Origin: DAOULY01 sp034414595
Lineage (GTDB): Bacteria > Chloroflexota > Dehalococcoidia > SZUA-161 > JAUWZY01
Length of the DNA stretch: 64,000 nt
Reading direction: 5' to 3'
Assembly: GCA_034414595.1 (NCBI GenBank)
Contig: DAOULY010000017.1
Location: forward strand, 1 to 64,000
A program made the position numbers and the translations under genes. Position 1 is the first letter of the stretch. Each line of letters opens with the position of its first letter. Of this stretch, positions 60,159-64,000 are shown in pieces. Below the pieces are notes generated by a model. The model had not been told where the DNA came from, ran no database searches, and saw nothing but the letters and a program-made list of their open reading frames with translations.

Positions 60159-61043
60159 ATGCGTTTCGAGATTTCGCACAGCATAAGGTACTTCTATAGT
60201 GAGCCCGTTTTCCTTGAACCGATGATAGTTCGGCTTCGGCCACGCTGCAACGCTGTGCAACAAGTTAGACAATTCGCATTGGATGTAGAGCCCTCTCCGG
60301 CGGGCATTTCCGAATGCATCGACCTCGATGGTAACAATACAGCCACATTGTGGTTCAATGGCTTGTTTGGAACCTTGTCGATCTTCACCAGATCCTTGGT
60401 TGAGGTGTTGCCGGTGAATCCGTTCAATTTCATCTTGACCGATAATGCCGTGTCGAAGCTTCCTGCTAGTTACCCGGGAGCATACCGGTATGCCTTGGAA
60501 CCCTATTTAAGTCGCCGATGTGAAAGCTATCAAGTCAATGCCTTTGTCCAGCCGATCGTAAAGGAAACCGACGGCGAGACCATTCCGTTCCTTGTGAAGT
60601 TGGCGTCTCGAATCCATGAGCAGTTTGAAAAGGAATCACGCGAGACCGGTAATCCGATGATGCCTGACAAGACTATTGCTCGGCGCAAGGGCGCCTGTCG
60701 TGACCTTGCGGTTCTCTTTATAGAAGCCTGTCGGGCAGTAGGTCTAGCTGCGCGCTTTGTCAGCGGATACGGCTATCGAGTGGATATTGACTCGCTCGAG
60801 AAACGCCATTTGCATGCTTGGGCCGAAGTATATTTGCCAGGTGGTGGGTGGCGGGGATTCGATCCGAGCATCGGTCTTGCAGTCGCCGATCAGCACGTTG
60901 CAGTTGCCGCTGCTGCTGATCCGGTCAACGCAGCGCCAACATCCGGTACATTTCGGGGTACCGGAGTTCGATCAGAGATCGAGTATGATGTTTACATTTT
61001 CTGTCCTGCGCAGACTCAGTCTTCGAATGATTATCAGCAGTGA
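60159..61043 (+). CDS. Transglutaminase-like cysteine protein
   Basis: The protein of about 294 residues has the bacterial transglutaminase N-terminal beta domain (RFEISHSIRYFYSEPV, near residue 1) and the core with catalytic Cys180 in GACRDLA, His219 in HLHAWAEVYLPG and Asp235 in WRGFDPS. The triad is intact. Homologues accompany alpha-E and ATP-grasp genes and probably act as peptidases or amide transferases in the same pathway. ATG 60159 follows TTG 60156; AAAGG is thirteen bases upstream, so translation may be weak. No signal peptide is seen, so the enzyme should be cytosolic. Confidence 0.88.
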   Translation: MRFEISHSIRYFYSEPVFLEPMIVRLRPRCNAVQQVRQFALDVEPSPAGISECIDLDGNNTATLWFNGLFGTLSIFTRSLVEVLPVNPFNFILTDNAVSKLPASYPGAYRYALEPYLSRRCESYQVNAFVQPIVKETDGETIPFLVKLASRIHEQFEKESRETGNPMMPDKTIARRKGACRDLAVLFIEACRAVGLAARFVSGYGYRVDIDSLEKRHLHAWAEVYLPGGGWRGFDPSIGLAVADQHVAVAAAADPVNAAPTSGTFRGTGVRSEIEYDVYIFCPAQTQSSNDYQQ

Positions 61044-61093
61044 ATGCGGGTATAATGCGGAGGTGATGGTAAAGAAGCAATCACATGAAAGCG

Positions 61094-61123
61094 TATGAGC
61101 CGTTGATCTTGGAGGCATTGACA
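61094..61123 (+). repeat. Regulatory box or flanking repeat, copy 2
   Basis: Second copy of the 57395-57426 element, again ending in TTGACA (61118-61123), here in front of the methyltransferase operon. Confidence 0.7.
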
Positions 61124-61147
61124 TACAATGAGTAGAGGCCTTAACAT
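61118..61147 (+). promoter_or_regulatory. Promoter of the corrinoid methyltransferase operon
   Basis: TTGACA (61118-61123), 18 bases and TAACAT (61142-61147). The -10 is weaker than at copy 1, which could make it depend on an activator bound at the shared upstream box. Confidence 0.5.
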
Positions 61148-61204
61148 GGTTGCGCCAGTTGGTACGGCAAATCTCTGGCACAAGGCCCAGAGAGAGGATT
61201 GACA

Positions 61205-62005
61205 ATGATCATTGTGGGAGAGAAGATTAACACCAGTCGGAAGAGCATTGAAGAAGCCGTGGCGCGGCGGGATGCCGCGTTTATCGCCAGGGTGGCCAGA
61301 GAACAGGCTGAAGCCGGCGCCCACTACATCGATGTCAACGCCGGGACTTTTTTGGACCAGGAGGTTACCTGCCTGTGCTGGCTGGTGGAGACGGTTCAAA
61401 GCGAAGTGGATTTACCTCTGTGCTTGGACAGTGCCAATCCCGAGGCATTGGCCGAAGCAATGAAATGCCATAGAGGCGAACCGATGATCAACTCCATCTC
61501 ACTGGAACAAGGCCGCTTTCAGGCCCTACTTCCCGTGGTTACCTCGCAGCCCTGCCATGTGGTTGCCCTTTGCATGGCTCAAACGTCAATGCCCACCACC
61601 GTAGAGGAAAGGGTCGAGGTCGGTTCGGAGCTCATCTCAAAGCTGAAAAGTTCAGGGCTTCAAGTGGAAAGGATTTATGTGGACCCGCTGGTGCAGCCAG
61701 TGTCGGTGGACACTGGAATGGGGCTCGGCACCCTGGGTGCCATTAGCAAAATCATGAACGATTTCCCAGGCGTGAACACCATCTGTGGCCTTTCCAATAT
61801 CTCCTTTGGCCTTCCAGCACGGTGGCTGATCAATCGCAACTTCCTTGCCCTTTGCTTGGCCTATGGGCTGTCTGCTGCTATTTTGGATCCGACCGACAAG
61901 CAGCTCATGTCAACTCTGCTTGCGGTTGAGATGCTTCTTGGCCGGGATGAATACTGCGAAAAATTTATTGACGCCTACCAGGATGGACGTATTGTAGGAG
62001 TATAA
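61205..62005 (+). CDS. MtrH/MtgA-like tetrahydrofolate:corrinoid methyltransferase
   Basis: The 266-residue TIM-barrel protein of the pterin-binding methyltransferase family begins IIVGEKINTSRKSIEEAV. It has HYIDVNAGTF near residue 40, CLDSANPEAL near 78, MINSISLE near 96, and TICGLSNISFGLP near 196, the pterin-binding Asp/Asn positions. It moves a methyl group between the corrinoid protein encoded next and tetrahydrofolate (or tetrahydromethanopterin). ATG 61205 has GAGAGG seven bases upstream. With the corrinoid protein and MttB homologue downstream it forms a complete methylamine/betaine-type demethylation unit feeding the one-carbon pathway. Confidence 0.9.
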   Translation: MIIVGEKINTSRKSIEEAVARRDAAFIARVAREQAEAGAHYIDVNAGTFLDQEVTCLCWLVETVQSEVDLPLCLDSANPEALAEAMKCHRGEPMINSISLEQGRFQALLPVVTSQPCHVVALCMAQTSMPTTVEERVEVGSELISKLKSSGLQVERIYVDPLVQPVSVDTGMGLGTLGAISKIMNDFPGVNTICGLSNISFGLPARWLINRNFLALCLAYGLSAAILDPTDKQLMSTLLAVEMLLGRDEYCEKFIDAYQDGRIVGV

Positions 62006-62044
62006 TTTTGCTGTTTGGCTGAAACAAGCTTAAGGGGGTTGAAG

Positions 62045-62683
62045 GTGAGTGACTTTGAAGCATTGAGTGAATCGGTGATCAAAGGGGATATTAAGACGGC
62101 TGTGGGGGAGACGCAGCGAGCTCTGGATGCTGGCAGCAGTGTTCGGGATATCCTCGACAAGGGCCTCATCGCCGCCATGGATGAGGTGGGCGAGAAGTTT
62201 TCCAAGGGACAGATATTCGTGCCCCAGATGTTGCGTTCTGCCAAAACCATGCAGGAGTGCATGAAGTTACTCCAGCCCTTCTTCAAAGAGGGCGAGGTAA
62301 CTTCCAAGGGGAGAGTGCTTATCGGGACGGTTAAGGGTGACTTGCACGACATCGGGAAGAACCTGGTCTCCATGATGATGGAGGGCGCGGGGTTCACCAT
62401 GACAGACCTCGGAGTGGACGTCTCTCCAGAGAAGTTTGTCGAGAAGACGCAGGAAATTGGGCCGGACATCGTGGCAATGTCGGCATTGCTCTCCACCACC
62501 ATGCCGTCCATGCTGAGGACAATCGAGGCGCTGCAGAAAGCAGGGATCAGGGACAAGGTCAAGGTTATGATCGGTGGTGCGCCCGTTACTGAGAGGTATG
62601 CCATAGAGATCAATGCTGACGGCTATGCACCTGATGCCGGTTCCGCTATCAGCAAAGCCAAAGCTTTACTTGGAGTTTCTTGA
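62045..62683 (+). CDS. Corrinoid (B12-binding) methyl carrier protein
   Basis: The protein of about 212 residues has the MtbC/MtgC layout: a helical cap domain (DILDKGLIAAMDEVGEKFSKGQIFVPQMLRSAKTM) and a Rossmann-like B12 domain. The lower-ligand His101 is in GDLHDIGKN, with SALLSTTMPSM and GGAPVTERYA as the remaining B12 motifs. It shuttles the methyl group between the MttB-like enzyme and the MtrH-like enzyme. GTG 62045 is chosen for AAGGGGG six bases upstream; an upstream TTG at 62015 lacks one. Spacing to the MttB homologue is 26 bases. Confidence 0.92.
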   Translation: MSDFEALSESVIKGDIKTAVGETQRALDAGSSVRDILDKGLIAAMDEVGEKFSKGQIFVPQMLRSAKTMQECMKLLQPFFKEGEVTSKGRVLIGTVKGDLHDIGKNLVSMMMEGAGFTMTDLGVDVSPEKFVEKTQEIGPDIVAMSALLSTTMPSMLRTIEALQKAGIRDKVKVMIGGAPVTERYAIEINADGYAPDAGSAISKAKALLGVS

Positions 62684-62709
62684 GATTTTCTCATCATAAA
62701 GGGGTGAAT

Positions 62710-64000
62710 ATGAAATCGCTGGAGATTCCTACCTTTCAACCTCGACTGCGAGTCCTGAACCGTGACCAGGCGCTGGCAATCCATACAGCCGCTTTAGAAA
62801 TCCTTGAGAAGACCGGATTTAGAATGGAGCACCCTGGCGCTCTGGAAATGCTCGCTGCTGCTGGGTGCAAGGTTAGCGAGGACGATTGGGTCAAGCTCCC
62901 GGCTTACCTCGTAGAAGATGCCCTGAGGTCTGCTCCAAGGCAGATCGCTCTTTATGACCAGAGGGGTAATAAAACCATGTCCCTCGCCGATGGCAATCCT
63001 TTCTACGGCACAGGTTCGGATGCCACTTTCACTATCGACTTAGAAACTGGGCAACGTCGCCGCACAGTGCTGAGGGACGTAGCCAACTTTGCCAAACTGG
63101 TAGATGGACTGGATAACATGGCTTTCTCCATGTCCATGGCCAACCCTGAAGACGTGCCGGTTGAAGATATTTACGTCTATGTCTTTGCCGAGATGGTCAA
63201 GCACATTAATAAGCCCATCGTGTTCATCGCAGATAGCGGCAGAGACATTGCCAAGATCTATGACATTGCCTGCCAGGTGGTGGGTGGTGCAGAAGCACTG
63301 CGGGGAAAGCCGTTTCTGCTCAACTACTCGGAGGCGATCAGCCCATTGCGTTTTCCGGAGAACGTAATGGAGAAGCTGATCTTCTGTGCTGAAAAGGGTA
63401 TCCCTATTTGCTTGCCCTCCGGGTCTAATGCTGGAGGCGGGGCCCCGATCACACTCGCTGGTGCTATGGCCTTGGGTGTCGCGGAGAACCTTGTGGGATT
63501 GGTGGTGCATCAACTGGCGGGCAGAGGATCACCCTTCCTGTTTGGCCCCAATGTCAGCACCTTGGACATGAAGTCCGCCGTGGTCTGTTATGGCGCCCCT
63601 GAATGGAGCTTGACTCAGGCTGCGCTTGCCGATATGCGCGACGAAATCTACGGCCTGCCAATCTGGGCCTTTGCTGGTGCCTCGGACGCCAAAGTCGTGG
63701 ATGCCCAAGCAGGGGCTGAGGCAATGTTCTCCATCATCACTGCCATGCTCTCTCGAGCCAACTTGATCCACGATGTGGGTTTCTTGGAGTATGGTAGTAC
63801 CTCCTCGCTGGAGATGGTGACTATGGCTGATGAACTGGTAGCCATGAGCAGGTTCTTCGTTGAGGGGATTGTGATCAATGAGGAAACCCTGGCCTTGGAG
63901 GTCATCGAGCGAGTCGGCCGCGGTGGGCCCGGTGCCATCTTTCTCGGGGACGATCACACATTTGAGCATTTCATGGAGGCACAATTTTTGCCTAAGCTCT
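62710..64000 (+). CDS. MttB-family methyltransferase, non-pyrrolysine, 3' truncated by window
   Basis: An open frame from ATG 62710, with AAGGGG upstream, to the window end encodes 430 residues of a trimethylamine-methyltransferase (MttB) superfamily member. It shows LNRDQALAIHTAALEILEKTGFRMEHPGALEML near residue 15, FYGTGSDATFTIDLETG near 99, AENLVGLVVHQLAGRGSPFLFG near 258 and a conserved C-terminal GRGGPGAIFLGDDHT. No in-frame TAG occurs in the 1291 bases seen, so it does not use pyrrolysine in this part. Such proteins include glycine-betaine methyltransferase MtgB; the substrate here is undetermined. It is the substrate-specific partner of the preceding corrinoid protein. Confidence 0.92.
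   Translation, partial: MKSLEIPTFQPRLRVLNRDQALAIHTAALEILEKTGFRMEHPGALEMLAAAGCKVSEDDWVKLPAYLVEDALRSAPRQIALYDQRGNKTMSLADGNPFYGTGSDATFTIDLETGQRRRTVLRDVANFAKLVDGLDNMAFSMSMANPEDVPVEDIYVYVFAEMVKHINKPIVFIADSGRDIAKIYDIACQVVGGAEALRGKPFLLNYSEAISPLRFPENVMEKLIFCAEKGIPICLPSGSNAGGGAPITLAGAMALGVAENLVGLVVHQLAGRGSPFLFGPNVSTLDMKSAVVCYGAPEWSLTQAALADMRDEIYGLPIWAFAGASDAKVVDAQAGAEAMFSIITAMLSRANLIHDVGFLEYGSTSSLEMVTMADELVAMSRFFVEGIVINEETLALEVIERVGRGGPGAIFLGDDHTFEHFMEAQFLPKL

Noticed and set aside
1..64000. tRNA, rRNA, riboswitch or CRISPR loci
   Set aside because: I looked through the gene-free stretches for T-loop, rRNA-like and repeat-spacer patterns and found none I could support by eye.

Overview
The window reads as a bacterial chromosome segment from a strict anaerobe with a gene every 1-1.5 kb. 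Sigma70-type promoters with 17-18 bp spacers, intrinsic terminators and a full-length Mfd indicate Bacteria. The mix of flavin-based heterodisulfide-reductase (Hdr) modules, corrinoid methyltransferases, UbiD-type (de)carboxylases, acyl-CoA dehydrogenases and archaeal-flavoured lipid genes (type 2 IPP isomerase, HMG-CoA-synthase/DUF35, geranylgeranyl-reductase family) resembles uncultured Dehalococcoidia/Chloroflexota or an anaerobic sediment Deltaproteobacterium. The sequence has no rRNA or other lineage marker, so this assignment is an inference. I saw no rRNA, tRNA or CRISPR array.

Layout. 1-563: end of a GGDEF protein and a NifU-like scaffold. 645-10660: a bidirectional terminator, a consensus promoter and a tightly overlapping operon hdrC-hdrB-hdrA(NfnB fusion)-hdrA2-flxD-flxC-flxB-flxA, probably one cytosolic NAD(P)H/ferredoxin/disulfide electron-bifurcating complex. 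10736-15684: HtpX with an EF-hand-like loop, a TRASH-like zinc finger, a Tm-1-like/UPF0261 protein and an orphan hydantoinase-A-like protein. 15776-20627: an acyl-CoA module (AMP ligase, crotonase, two acyl-CoA dehydrogenases). 20736-27130: housekeeping genes mfd, nfeD-slipin and birA.

27304-33809: a seven-gene island with a tetraether-synthase/TrsS-like radical SAM enzyme, a CoA ligase, two Fe-S electron carriers (NuoG/HoxU-like and HdrD-like), two tiny conserved proteins and a ketoacyl synthase. It resembles, but is not identical to, the poorly characterised Trs (DVU_1551-1558) neighbourhoods. 33884-35986: an orphan molybdopterin oxidoreductase. 36175-39189: a lone Type IIG-like restriction-modification enzyme.

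39365-47623 (minus strand): a thiolase, an HMG-CoA-synthase homologue fused to DUF35 with its catalytic residues apparently replaced, a CrtI-like flavoprotein, a MoaD-like protein and a three-subunit xanthine-dehydrogenase-family enzyme. 47799-54646: three UbiD paralogues, one UbiX, a KdsC-like HAD protein with a DxH motif, a DUF5678 protein and type 2 IPP isomerase. 55053-57314: a QueG-like double-cluster ferredoxin protein and a geranylgeranyl-reductase-like flavoprotein.

57575-61043: the ATP-grasp/alpha-E/transglutaminase trio. 61205-64000: a one-carbon demethylation module (MtrH-like methyltransferase, corrinoid protein, non-pyrrolysine MttB homologue) running off the end. A ~30 bp sequence ending in the -35 hexamer precedes both of these last two operons and may be a shared regulatory box or a trace of cassette insertion.

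Together the genes suggest an organism that oxidises methylated amines and acyl/aromatic acids anaerobically and balances NAD(P)H and ferredoxin through Hdr/Flx complexes.
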